This document shows positions 1 to 11,041 of a stretch of 64,000 nt of DNA, in pieces. A program made the translations under genes and the position numbers. This DNA comes from Lotus japonicus. Its lineage: Eukaryota > Streptophyta > Magnoliopsida > Fabales > Fabaceae. The stretch lies in assembly GCF_012489685.1 (NCBI RefSeq), contig NC_080046.1, positions 47,951,176 to 48,015,175 on the forward strand, read 5' to 3'. The number at the start of each line of letters is the position of its first letter. Within the stretch, counting starts at the first letter, position 1. Below the pieces are notes generated by a model. The model ran no database searches, had not been told where the DNA came from, and saw only the letters and a list, made by a program, of their open reading frames with translations.

Positions 1-1136
1 AAGAAAAATATGTATTGATTCAAAAGATGGAGGCATTCTTGTTTTTCTTCCTTGTTTGGATGTTATACATAAAACTCGTGAGAGATTGCTTCCATCCCCA
101 TTTTTCAATGATACTGAGAAGTTTATGGTCATATCTCTGCATTCAATGGTTCCGTACATCAAGCAAAAGGTTTTTATGTGCCCGCCTCATGGTTGCCGCA
201 AAATTGTTCTCGCTACCAATATTGCGGAAACTTCTATCACCATTGATGATATAGTGTATGTTATAGACACTGGACGTGTGAAAGAAAAGAGTTATGATAA
301 ATTGATAATAATGCATTTACTCGTCATTCATCATGGGTTTCAAAAGCAAGTGCCAAGCAACGAGAGGGACATGCTGGCCGCTGTCAACCTGGAATTTGCT
401 ATCATCTGTATTCAAAGGTTCAAGCAGCTTTGTTGCCAGATTTTCTTGTTCCCGAAATTAAGAGAATGCCTATTGAGGATCTTTGTCTGCAGGTATTCCA
501 TCTTCCTTACTGGCAACTCAAAAGTCTTGGTGATTCTTCATGATTAAATGATAAAAAAATTATGCTATCCCACAAAAGTCTAATGATGCAAATGAATAAA
601 ATAAATAAACCTTTAATGCTACATCCTGGAATCTACGCTGATTCCATCATTTCCACAATTTTCCATTTAACTTAACTCTGAAGGTCTCTCTTTGTCTTCT
701 AAAGATATTCACTGAAATAGGGAAAATAGTAAACTTGCCAATCCATGAAAGTGGTTCATTAGAATTTCTAAATTCTAAATTGCTGTTATGATGAATTCTG
801 TGGTATGAGTGCTTTGTTTGGAAAGAAGCAAGCAGACTTGTTCGCTCACTCTTCTTGCCAAAGTGATTGATCTCTCTTTATTTTCGGACAAATTTTCCCT
901 TGCATCTCGGTCACTTATATATAATATAACATTTGAATTTCTCTTACATTCCACGTTTCAAGGCACACTAGATATCACTTTTTTTTTGTCAATGACCATA
1001 CTGATCCTTCTATTCTTTACTGATTTATAAGTAATCTTAGTCTTTTCTCCTTTTTTAATTACTGAAACAGAACTTGGATCAAACTTTATCTGAAGGGAAT
1101 GACTAGCAAGAAATATTTTATTCCTTATTTACTGTT

Positions 1137-1386
1137 TATTAGAGTAATATAGTGACTGCTATATTAGTGTTACTGTTAAGTGTCATTAGGTAAATGCTGA
1201 CTGTGTTCTGTTCAGTTAGTTGTGCCTAGCTGGCAGGTTTGTTAGAGTTAGTTACATGCTTAGCTGTCAAGGTTAGTTAGAGTTAGCTTCTTCTGCAAGC
1301 TAACAAATCTCATAGTATAAATACTGTAATCTCCCATGTATTCATCACCTTTTCAATCAATGAAATTCAGTTGATGATTTTCAACA
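1137..1386 (+). repeat. 5' LTR of Copia element
   Basis: Direct repeat of 3840-4091. It starts TATTAGAG, not the usual TG, and ends CAACA. A TATA-like TATAAATA lies near 1317, the likely element promoter. Confidence 0.93.
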
Positions 1387-1463
1387 TGGTATCAAGAGCT
1401 GAGTACGATCCTTGAAGATCTCTCTCTCTAGGTTTTCGTTTTTCTTCTTTCTTCTTCATCACC

Positions 1464-2795
1464 ATGGCTGATGAAGATCATGCACAAGAAACTGCAGTTC
1501 CTGAAACTCCAGTTCCTGTTCCAATTGCGGTTCTTCAACCACAATTGAGCTCTTCTTCTCTGGTTCACAAGCTCGTTCTGAAGCTTGATGATTCCAATTT
1601 TCTCTCATGGGAGCAGCATGTTGAAGGCATCGTTAGAACTCATCGACTGCAGAATTTTCTTGTTCATCCTGACATTCCTCCTCGATTTCTCAGTGAGGAG
1701 GATCGCGTGAATACAGTACAGAATCCTGCATATCAGGTATGGGATCAACAGGATTCTGCTTTGTTCACTTGGCTTCTCTCGTCTCTGTCTTCATCAGTGC
1801 TTCCAACTGTTGTCAACTGCACTCAGTCCTGGCAGATCTGGGAAGCTGTGCTTGTCTTTCAAGCACAATCGCTTGCACAATCGACGCAGCTGTGATCGGA
1901 ATTGAGATCCATAACCAAGGTATCGAAGACTGCTTCTGAGTTCCTCAAGCGAATCAAGGCCATCGTCAATGCTCTGATCTTGATCGGAGATCCTGTATCG
2001 TTTCGCGAGCACCTTGAAGCGATTTTTGATGGTCTTCCCGATGAGTATAGTCATCTCATGACTATCATCTACAGTCGCGAGTTCCCTTGCACGATCTCGC
2101 AAGCTGAAGCTATGGTTATCGTTCATGAAGCGCGTCTTGAGCGTTCTCGCATGAGTCAGTTGAGTGCGAATCCTCCGTCAGCGCTCCTTTCTCAAGCTGC
2201 GCCACCGGCGACGCAACCTGCACCGGCAACGTCGTCGCCGGTGACCTCTGAGGCTAACTATGCTTCAGGTTCCTCTGAAAACTCCTACGATAATCGCGGC
2301 AGTTATGGTGGTTCTCGTGGCGGTTACGGTGGTCGCAACGGCAGTAACAACTCTCGCGGTGGAAGAGGAGGAAATCGAAGTGTTCAATGCCAGATTTGCA
2401 AGAAGTATGGGCATGATGCTAGTATTTGCTATCATCGTGGTTCATCATCTGGTTCTACTGGTTCTACTGGCATGTTTGGCATGCAGCCAACTGGTTTTGG
2501 TATGCCACTGCCTATGCCTTCTCAGATGATGCCTCAGTTTGGATTCTCTCCTTTTTGTGGTGTTCCACAATTTGGTGTACCTTCTCAGTTTGGTACATCA
2601 CAGTATGGAGGCTTTCCAAACATGTTTGGTCAATTTCCTCAAGGTTTAGGCATGGGAAATTTTGCTCAGCAGTTTGGTTTCCAACCATCTGGAGGTTCAC
2701 AGTGGAACTCTTCTCAGTTTTCTGGTGGATCAAGACCTGGAAATCCTCCGGTTAGAGCTCCACAAGCTATGCTTACTGGACCTAAAACCAAGTAG
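1464..2795 (+). pseudogene. Copia gag, frameshifted
   Basis: Gag-like polyprotein start of the Copia element. The first reading frame (1464-1895) opens with MADEDHAQ and carries the Copia gag hallmark LDDSNFLSWEQHV. The frame then changes near 1850-1900 and continues in 1902-2795. The second part has the rest of the gag core (EFLKRI, GLPDEYSHL), a Gly/Ser/Arg-rich stretch, a CX2CX4HX4C zinc knuckle (CQICKKYGHDASIC) that would bind the element's RNA, and a Gly/Phe/Gln-rich tail. It meets a stop at 2795, right where the internal deletion joins it to RT in another frame. Confidence 0.88.
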
Positions 2796-3826
2796 ATGTG
2801 ATCCATCTCTCTTCACTTTCTACACTCCAACTTGCTGCATCTACATACTAGTCTATGTAGATGATATTATCATTACAGGCAATTCCTTGCCTCTGGTTCA
2901 GAAAGTAGTACAGAACCTCAACTCTGAATTTTCCTTGAAGCAATTAGGCCAACTTGACTACTTTCTTGGTGTTCAAGTGCATCACCTTCAGGACAGGTCC
3001 TTGCTTTTGACACAAACTAAATATATAACTGACCTTCTTGAAAGGGCAGAAATGGGAGAGGCCAAGGGGATCTCTACTCCCATGGTTAGTGGAGCAAAAC
3101 TCAGCAAATATGGAGCAGATTACTTTGCTGATCCAACTCTCTATAGATCAATAGTTGGTGCTCTCCAATATGCAACTTTAACAAGACCTGAGATCAGTTT
3201 TGCAGTTAACAAGGTCTGTCAGTTTCTAAGTCAGCCTCTAGAAGAGCATTGGAAGGCTGTTAAAAGGATCCTAAGATACCTTAAGGGTACTCTCTTTCAT
3301 GGCCTGCACCTCAAGCCTTGTAGTTTGCACAATCCAGTCCCTCTTGTTGCCTTTTGTGATGCAGATTGGGGATCAGATCCTGATGACAGGAGATCCACCT
3401 CAGGCTCTTGTGTCTTTTTTGGTCCAACCGTCCAAACCTTGTCTCTTGGAGCTCAAAGAAGCAAACCCTGGTGGCTAGATCGAGTACTGAAGCAGAATAC
3501 AGAAGCCTAGCTAATACCTCTGCTGAAGGGTTCAGTCCCTTTTGCAGGAGTTGCAGATTCCTTTTTCTCCTCCTAGGGTGTTTTGTGATAACATGGGTGC
3601 AGTGGCTTTGACTCATAACCCAGTTCTTCACACTCGCACTAAACATATGGAGCTTCACATCTTCTTTGTGAGAGAAAAAGTTCTCAACAAGTCTCTTTTT
3701 GTGCATCACATTCCTTCTGTTGATCAGCTGGCAGATTTGTTTACCAAGGCTCTATCACCACTTCGTTTTGAAACTCTTCGTGACAAACTCAATGTGATTG
3801 AGAAATCTCTTTCTCCCCCACCTTGA
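2796..3826 (+). pseudogene. Copia reverse transcriptase C-terminus and RNase H, broken
   Basis: Remnant of the Copia pol region. It begins in the middle of RT just before the catalytic box YVDDIIITG, followed by LDYFLGVQV, QTKYITDLL, TRPEISFAVNKVCQF and HWKAVKRILRYLKGT, then RNase H ([56 protein letters not shown]). At least two frame changes lie between about 3400 and 3560. Everything upstream of YVDD (protease, integrase, RT fingers) is absent, so this is an internally deleted copy. Confidence 0.9.
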
Positions 3827-3839
3827 GTTTGAGGGGGCC

Positions 3840-4091
3840 TATTAGAGTAATATAGTTACTGCTATATTAGTGTTACTGTTAAGTGTCATTAGGTAAATGC
3901 TGACTGTGTTCTGTTCAGTTAGTTGTGCCTAGCTGGCAGGTTTGTTAGAGAGTTAGTTACATGCTTAGCTGTCAAGGTTAGTTAGAGTTAGCTTCTTCTG
4001 CAAGCTAACAAATCTCATAGTATAAATACTGTAATCTCTCATGTATTCATCACCTTTTCAATCAATGAAATTCAGTTGAAGATTTTCAACA
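3840..4091 (+). repeat. 3' LTR of Copia element
   Basis: Direct repeat of 1137-1386, 2 bp longer because of an extra AG in the GTTAGAG run. It follows the polypurine tract and is followed by target duplication CTGTT. Confidence 0.93.
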
Positions 4092-5669
4092 CTGTTTTAT
4101 TTATGGTAGCTTTTATTTCAGATTAGCAATGTCATTTATAGGATTTTCTTTCCTTTTTACAATTTTAAATAGGAATACAGGACCAGTAGCCTAAAATGTT
4201 TTCTTTTCTTATCCTCAGCTGTTATATTACCCTATTTCAGTTTCTTATACTTCCCAGTCAAAAATCACTAGGGTGTTCTAATTGCATTGTAATAACATGC
4301 CTGAACCCTCACATGTTATTTGATTCTCTTTGTTCCTTCTTTACTGTGACAGGTAAAATTGCTTGATCCAAGCAGCAGAATTGAAGCATTTTTGAGTCAA
4401 ACATTAGATCCTCCAGATTTGAAGTCTATAGAAAATGCTGTTGCAGTTCTTCAAAGAATTGGGGTGTTGTCAGAGTCTGAAAAATTAACTGAGCTAGGGA
4501 AGAAGCTTGGCTCTCTTCCTGTCCATCCATTAGCAGGCAGGATGCTTATTTTTTCCATATTGATGAATTGTCTTGATCCAGCTTTAACACTGGAATGTGC
4601 ATCTGTATTTGACGACCCATTCACGCATCCAGTTTTACATGATGAAAAGAAGAGAGCCGCAGCTGCCAGATTTGAGCTTGCTTCGTTGTATGGGGGTTGT
4701 AGTGATCATTTGCCTATAATAGCGGTGTTTGAATGCTGGCAAAATTCAACCAGAATGGGTCTAGAAGAGCGCTTTTGTTCTCAATATTTTGTCTCTCAAA
4801 GCACTATGCATATGTTATCCAGCATGCGTACGGAATTAGCAACTGAACTTTTTCAAAATGGGCTTATTCATGATGATGTATCAAGTTATTGCTTGAATTC
4901 CCATGACCCTGGTATACTCAATGCGGTTCTGGTAGCAGGGATGTATCCAGTGCTTGGGAAATCTTTACCTAATGAAAGTGGAAAAAGGGTTTTTGTCAAA
5001 ACTGAAACTTGTAATGAAGTTGGCTTGACTAGTCATTCCGTGAATTTTAAGCTGTTCTCTCAGAAAAATTTTGGTTGCTCTTTACTTGCATATGATGAGA
5101 TTGCTCGTGATGACTGGGGTATGAGCATAAGTAACTGCAGTGTTGTTGGACCACTTCCATTATTACTGCTTTGCAAAGAGATTGCTGTTACATCAATCAA
5201 GGATTCTAAAGAAGGAGACAAGTCTTCTGATAATATAGTTAGAGTAATCGTTGACCGATGGCTCGATTTTCGGTCAAAAGCACTTGATATTTCTCACATG
5301 AACTACTTGAGAAACCAATTGTCAGCAGCAATTTTATTCAAAGTAACCTGATATTTCTTTTATTTCTCCCTACTGTTTCCGACTAGCTTTTAGCCACCTC
5401 ATTCCTTTCTTTCAATCTGCTTTAACATATTTTTTCAATTTCAGGTGACACATTCAAAGTTTGTTCTTCCTCCCTTTCTAGGGGCTGCAATGAATGCCTT
5501 AGCTTGCATTCTATCTTGTGATGGACTCTCAGGCATACCACAGACATCAGATGGTGCTGACTCTCTGATTACCACCGTAAATGCAACCAATTTAGGCAAG
5601 CAAGTACCAGGGAAAGATAAATTGGTACATCGGAAAGATAAATTGTACTCGCTAGGAATTGATCCATAG

Positions 5670-7004
5670 ACCTCTCCCTACTCAATTCATATGTGTCACA
5701 GCTCCTACCACTTACGAGGATAGCTGAAGAAACTTGTTGATTTAAGAACATGTCTAAACCCGGTAATGAAAACTGAGTTGAACTCGTTAAATTTCAATTT
5801 ATTTATTTAAAAATCTTTTTTATCCCTTCATTATTTAGTTTTCGTCATATAAAATATAAGATAAAAACCTGTAGTAATTTAAAATTTTATTATTTTAAAA
5901 TTTTCCTATAATATAGTAATATTATAAAGATATTTTTTAATTACTACTGGTTCATCAACAGGTTGACCATCGAAGTCGGCGCCTTGACCCATTCAATATT
6001 TGACGATTTTCTGAAGAACAATGGTTTCAACTCTTTAAAAAAATTGAAAACTGAGTAGATTTTTAACTATTTGATGAGTTAATTTTTTTTGTTACACTTG
6101 AAATAAAATTGACAATTTATTTGAATTAACTCTTAACAAAACGTTACATAATTTTGTAAAACAAAGTGTTTCATAATTGTGATAAAAAAGTAACTTATGT
6201 CGTATATAAAGTGTATGTTTAGGTAAACATCTAAGTCATTTCAAAAAAAAAGGTAAACATCTAAGCCATAGTCAAAATTCTTAATCTCATAATATAAAAT
6301 TGATATTAACTTATCACTTCACAGTTAGTACATGTGTTCATGTTTTGGGAATAATAGTCACGTTTGAGGACCTAGGCAAGAATTGCATTAAAGATGTTAC
6401 TTGCATTCGAGGAAAAATGGGAGGGTAAGTTGTTAAGATCCAACTGCAAGGTATGAGACTTGAGTAGCATTGGAAGTATGAAATTTTGATGTGAGGTTTA
6501 TTTTATAAGACCTAGGTCCTCTAACCACAAGAACAGCAAGCTTTTGTGGTTGGTTCAACCAAAGTTTTTATCAGAAATCTCCCGTCCTCTTAATATCTTG
6601 CTTAAATCTCCAATTTTTTTGAATATTTCAGCCAGAAGATTTCTTATTTTGGTGAGCAAACAAGGAAATAAGATTCATCCAGATTACCCTTTGTGCATTC
6701 ATTCTGCATAAGATAGCCGTAAGAAGAGGCTAGATAAGAAAACATTGTCTGAGTTTCACTCATCTGATTCTTCAAATTTGCATAATATTCATCAACATTT
6801 TCTCTCTACATGGAAAATAAAAGAAAGTTTACACAAAAATATACTCAGAATATACTTTTCCAGCTATGGACAATAATAAACATGAAGAGTGACCACTTCT
6901 GACTTCTGTATGCTATATAGAATGGTGCACAGGTTTTGCTTTGCTACTCGGCCATATTTTGTATCTCACTATCCTTTTCACAAAAATCTTCCGAAGCATG
7001 TTTT
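5670..7004. other. Intergenic spacer between convergent helicase and membrin 3' ends
   Basis: AT-rich sequence with no supported gene. It contains a short local duplication of GGTAAACATCTAAG around 6221 and 6252. It presumably holds both 3' UTRs. Confidence 0.6.
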
Positions 7005-9749
7005 TCAACATCTGACTACAGTCAGTGTCTCCAGTAAACAAAGGCAAACAAGAAAAATAACAGTTAATAGCATCCCTGCATATTTGATCCACTGGTTGAC
7101 ACGGTTTCGTCTCTCAATTAGCCTCAGAACAGAGTTTGATATCCCCACTGTATTCAGGATGTCCAGTGCCTTCCGATGTGCACTCTGCACACCAAGGTAT
7201 ATATGAAGAAGATGTGTCAGCTGCAATACAACAGGATTAACAAAGCATCACCAATTATCACGAATGTGAGCATCCTTAGAAATTAAAAGTATGTCGAACT
7301 ATAAAAAAGAGAAAATAATAATAATTTGGATCCAATATAAATTATAAGAGAGAAGAACACCAGAAAAATAAAACCTGCATTTTGTTTCCAACGAAAAAAT
7401 ATGAAAACTGCAATCAAAAGCATCGAAACCATAAAAGCTTGATGGAAATATTCAGCAAATGAAAATAAAAAGTTTAAAGAAATTATGTAATCCTTAAGAA
7501 CACACTTCCTTGAGAAATTAGGTAACTACTCTATTTTGTGTGCCATGTAACATGTATTTCAAGAATTAACACTTGAAACAAATACAAGTGGCAAGAATTA
7601 GTTAAAATTTAGGAAAAAGAGACAGGAAAAGGTTAAATGTTTAAGAGGCAAACATTTCAAACAGAAAATAGAGTTAAAAGAACAAGAGAGAAATGGGGAG
7701 TAGAGAATTTTCAGAATAAAATGTAGCAACGGATGACCAGCTGGACAGCAGTAATTGAAGCAATTACTGGATACATTTGCTAGGAAAGGAAATGCATATC
7801 CACAACCAATAAGAGATGAATAAAAATAAACAGTAGCATAAAAGAGTATGTTGTCATATCCATATATGTCCATTAGATACCGCATTAATATCATTTGTTG
7901 ACAAATTAAAGCAAAAGGTAAAATACCTTCAAGCGTTCCCTTTGGCCATGTATTGAAGAAAGAATGGCCTCCCCAATTGCATTAGCATTTTCCAGCTCCC
8001 GAGCAGAAGTACGAACTGACTGCATTGCTTGTGCTTCCTCATCGAAAATCCTCATAACGTGAGAATCCCCATTCTACCAATTTGAAATGATGACATTAAT
8101 TAGCAAGAAGAAAAAAAGTGTGACCTTAAACCAAATCATGATAGAAATGACATACAGCTCGTCCTAGAAGCTCAGCTCTCTCTTTAGCTTCACTAATCCG
8201 TTTCTGATTCCTTAAGTTAAATTTATCCAAACTCTCTTTCAGTGATTCAGCCTCTTCCGCTATTTGTTCCACTTTTCTGTGCAACAAAACAAAACCTGTA
8301 ATGAAGATACTATCAACTAGAACACTGAAAGTCAAATAACACCAGAAATATACATATAATTATAAAAATAACTGGAGAAGAAACAAGATATATATTTTTG
8401 TTCAATAGAAAGCAACAAATAACATAAGGTTTTCAATGTGTGAGCATTTTACAAGATATATAATGACATATCACTAATTTAGAGAACCTGCCCATCATGG
8501 TTTTATTTGGGACCTCAAAATTATGAAGCTGGTATAGATTAATATCTAATCTTATAGAATATTTCAATGGTAAAGTTCAAGTAAAAAATGGGAAATGAAT
8601 TATAGTAAAAAATATTGAGTTTCTAATGGTGAGTGTAAATATTATAACATACACCTGTTTCATTTATTCAGATTACAGGAGACAAATGTTTAGAATAGCA
8701 ACAAGAAGAAAAGCTAAATTATGCACATGATCTTATTGCTCATAAATACAGTTGAAACCTAATGAAGAAGCTGAGGCAAAAACTAAGAAACTACACACAG
8801 ACTTCATTCAAGTTCCTATTATTATTATTTTTTTGGTTAAAGAAAGTTTGGGTGGGTTCAGCCCCAGTCACCACCACGGGTCAGGGCATGCCTCCATAAC
8901 CAAAGGTCGCTTAGAAAGGTGCTTACAAAGGTATTCACAGATTGCCCATTGACAAAAAAAACAGATTGCCCACCAACACAACCTTATGGGAGAAATGACC
9001 CTTCTTTACCAACTGAGCCACAACATGTATTGGCCAAGTTCTTATTATGTAATCATTATAAAAAGACTAGTCTCAATTGCTGCATAAATCTGACTCAATA
9101 TACAAACCAGGCCTGTTAATAGCGCGCAACGCAATAGCGCTATAGCGTAGCGCCCTGGTGGTTCACCGCTACTCCACTATTCACCACTATTTGCGCAATA
9201 GCCCTCGAAATAGCGTTTTTTGGGCTTGCCGCTAGGCTACGTTATCCGCCATTAACAACCCTGATACAAACTAATGGTTTCCCATTCTCAAAACGTAGTT
9301 GTCCTCCTAGTCAAGCAATGAAAAACGAGTTGATATCAAGATTCCTAATCACAGCTCTAGTAACATGATTCACAGTTCCAAAATTCGCAGAATTTCAACA
9401 TTGTTACCACATTACAATTCATCAATAACCCACAATCCCTCACAATTTGCATAACAATCAACACACAATTCGAATGGATCGGGATCGGAATAACAGCAAT
9501 TTCGATTCACTCACCTTCTCCACAGATCGCGCTGGGGTTTGCCACCGACGGATCCCCAGAGGCGGTCCATCTCGACGCAGAGGGATTGGACCTGAGCGAT
9601 GTCCTTCTTCACGGCGAATGATAGCTCCGAGTCGACGCCGGCGGCAGAGTGCTCGAGCCGCTCGAGGCGTTCGAGACCGTCGCGGGACCTGAGCAAAAGC
9701 TTTTTGCTTTTTGGTGAACCTCGGAGAGCGTTCCTCCACCTCCTTCCAT
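7005..9749 (-). CDS. MEMB: Membrin-type Golgi SNARE (Qb), four exons, 1-nt frameshift in exon 1
   Basis: Qb-SNARE of ER-Golgi/intra-Golgi vesicle fusion, tail-anchored. Exons on the minus strand: 9749-9515, 8276-8156, 8073-7927, 7184-7005, all with GT..AG junctions. Visible features: LLLRSRDGLERLER near the N-terminus, QRDLWRR, EEAESLKESLDKF, IFDEEAQAM, then SNARE-helix end KALDILNTVGISNSVLRLIERRN, and a C-terminal membrane anchor (YAGMLLTVIFLVCLCLL). Exon lengths give a clean frame of about 227 aa, the family length, only if one base is added in exon 1: the start ATG with MEGGGGTLSEVHQKAKS is one frame off from LLLRSRDG. The lesion maps to the A-run 9695-9698. The other exons are undamaged, so either a very recent null or a base-calling error. 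Intron 1 hosts a SINE and a hAT MITE. Confidence 0.9.
8822..9034 (-). mobile_element. tRNA-derived SINE in membrin intron 1
   Basis: On the minus strand it begins with a tRNA-like box A (GTGGCTCAGTTGGTAAAG) and ends in an A/AAT-rich tail. It is flanked by a 13-bp target duplication CAAGTTC(C/T)TATTA (8809-8821 and 9035-9047, one mismatch). Box B is decayed. Confidence 0.8.
9108..9263. mobile_element. hAT-type MITE, 156 bp, in membrin intron 1
   Basis: Terminal inverted repeats CAGG(C/G)(C/T)TGTTAAT(A/G)GCG and a perfect 8-bp target duplication ATACAAAC (9100-9107 and 9264-9271). The interior is rich in AGCG/CGCTA words and has no reading frame. CAGG ends and an 8-bp duplication are the hAT signature. 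Confidence 0.88.
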
Positions 9750-9959
9750 GGCGGCGACGGTGGCGTTGGTGGTTTTTGAGAGTTTCTCCGGCGACGGTAA
9801 GAGAGAGATTGAAGTGAGTGTTTGGATTAACGAACGCGTGAAAGTTGTAATGGTTTGAAGAAACCCGGAAAGGAAAACGGGGCTCCGATTCGATCACGTC
9901 GAACCCGTTTGTTGGGTTATTGGATCTTGGATAAAAGCCCAATACTACCCTTACATGAA
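9750..9959. promoter_or_regulatory. Membrin upstream region
   Basis: Short region between the membrin start codon and the LINE remnant. It should contain the membrin 5' UTR and promoter. No specific element is convincing. Confidence 0.4.
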
Positions 9960-10620
9960 GGGTATTACAAGTATCAAAAAAAAAAATGGAATGCACTTAT
10001 AGACACTCAAAGGGATGAGAAGAGTCCACTCATTCTTAGCAAAAGAATCGGCAAGAACATTTGCTTCTTTATGGATATGCTTTAAAAGAACCTGACCAAA
10101 TTGATTGAGCAAGCACTTGATCTCTCTAATTAAAGAAGCAGAAGGATTGGAATCTAGACCACCTTTTGTCAATTAACCTCATTGCAAGCTCTGAATCAGT
10201 CTCAATGCAAATTCTAGAGAAGCCTCTTGACGAAGCAAGCTTGAGCTCATGAAGAATACCCCCACAAGTTTTGCATGTATTATAGAACAAACCCCCAAGT
10301 GAAACTAGCTAGGAAAATACCATTATGGTTCCTATGACACCCTCACATGCAGCTTGATTGGTATGAGGAGAATAAGAACCATCAATATTAACTTTAATCT
10401 AATGCTCTCTAGGAGGACTCCATCTTATCAATCCAGCATACGATGTCCTATGATCTAGAGACTTAGCAGAGAAGTCCAATGCAGCAAAGCAGCTAATTCA
10501 TGGAACATTTTAAGAATTCGATTGAAAATGACAAAAAGAGAGCTGCCCACTCGCTTAAAAACAAGTTCATTCCTTAACTTCCAGAGTTGGTCCAAGTCTT
10601 TACTCTAATTTCTTGTAAAC
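9960..10620 (-). pseudogene. LINE remnant (zf-RVT / RNase H tail), minus strand
   Basis: On the minus strand, pieces in several frames with stops match the 3' end of plant non-LTR retrotransposon ORF2: LWKLRNELVFK near 10590 (zf-RVT tail), IKVNIDGSY near 10400 (RNase H first strand), GFSRICIETDSELAMRLI near 10200, and HIHKEANVLADSFAKNEW near 10050. No intact frame remains. No target duplication was identified. Confidence 0.75.
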
Positions 10621-10751
10621 AACTAAGAACTCAATGATCAATCTGAGGATTGGATTCGAGTCTTCTTGAGATTCTTTAATGAAAATCGTGCGGTGAACAA
10701 AATTGAGTGTTCTTGAATTTTGGACTGGAATAAGAAATTGAATTCAAAGTT

Positions 10752-11041
10752 GGAAGAAGAATTTGGAACCAGGTTGTTGGAATGGTAGATCAAAACTGAT
10801 CGGTGTGACTGTCCAGCTCCACAAACCATATTATTGAAAATTTGGAAGTTGTCAAGGGCCGAACCAAGACTAAACTAGTGAGAGCATGCGATTGGGTGGA
10901 AGAAGAATCTGGAACTAGATTGTGGAATGGTAGATCAAAATGATAGGTGCGACCGTCTTACTCTATAAACCAGATTATTGATAATCTGGAACTTGTTAAG
11001 GACCTGACCAAAACTAAACTTGTGAGAGCATGCGATTGGGT
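10752..11041. repeat. Tandem duplication, 2 x about 145 bp
   Basis: Two diverged adjacent copies starting at about 10752 and 10898. Each runs from GGAAGAAGAAT.TGGAAC to GAGAGCATGCGATTGGG. Identity by eye is about 80-85%. It sits just upstream of a plus-strand RNase H remnant. Confidence 0.8.

Larger units (their letters stand above)
1137..4091 (+). mobile_element. Ty1/Copia LTR retrotransposon, pol-deleted, inserted in helicase intron
   Basis: A complete insertion bounded by near-identical 250/252-bp LTRs and a perfect 5-bp target duplication CTGTT (1132-1136 and 4092-4096). The 5' LTR is followed at once by a primer-binding site for initiator tRNA-Met (TGGTATCAAGAGCT, 1387-1400), and a purine tract GAGGGGGCC (3831-3839) precedes the 3' LTR. 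Inside are gag with one zinc knuckle and then the C-terminal part of reverse transcriptase plus RNase H. Protease, integrase and most of RT are missing. Frames are broken several times, so the element cannot be autonomous. By eye the LTRs differ by three substitutions and one 2-bp indel, which implies a young insertion. Confidence 0.95.
1..5669 (+). pseudogene. DEAH-box RNA helicase (DExH6/NIH-like), 5'-truncated by window, decayed
   Basis: 3' part of an SF2 DEAH-box ATP-dependent RNA helicase. Exons read: about 2-492, 4353-5342 and 5445-5669. The first holds the RecA2 half: GGILVFLP, the stretch LHSMVP and motif V (KIVLATNIAETSITIDD). The second is intact HA2/ratchet plus OB-fold sequence (LTELGKKLGSLPVHPL, NCLDPALT, ELASLYGG). 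The third adds FVLPPFLGAAMNALACILS and a stop at 5669. Introns begin GT and end AG, and phase is kept at both junctions. Breaks: the reading frame shifts between about 297 and 332, and downstream motif VI reads QREGHAGR, with His where the family has the ATP-contacting Arg (QRxGRAGR). The 3.9-kb first intron contains a whole Copia element. The HA2/OB part is well preserved, so decay looks recent. A sequencing error could explain the shift but not the motif VI change as well. Family assignment is from recalled patterns. Confidence 0.82.
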
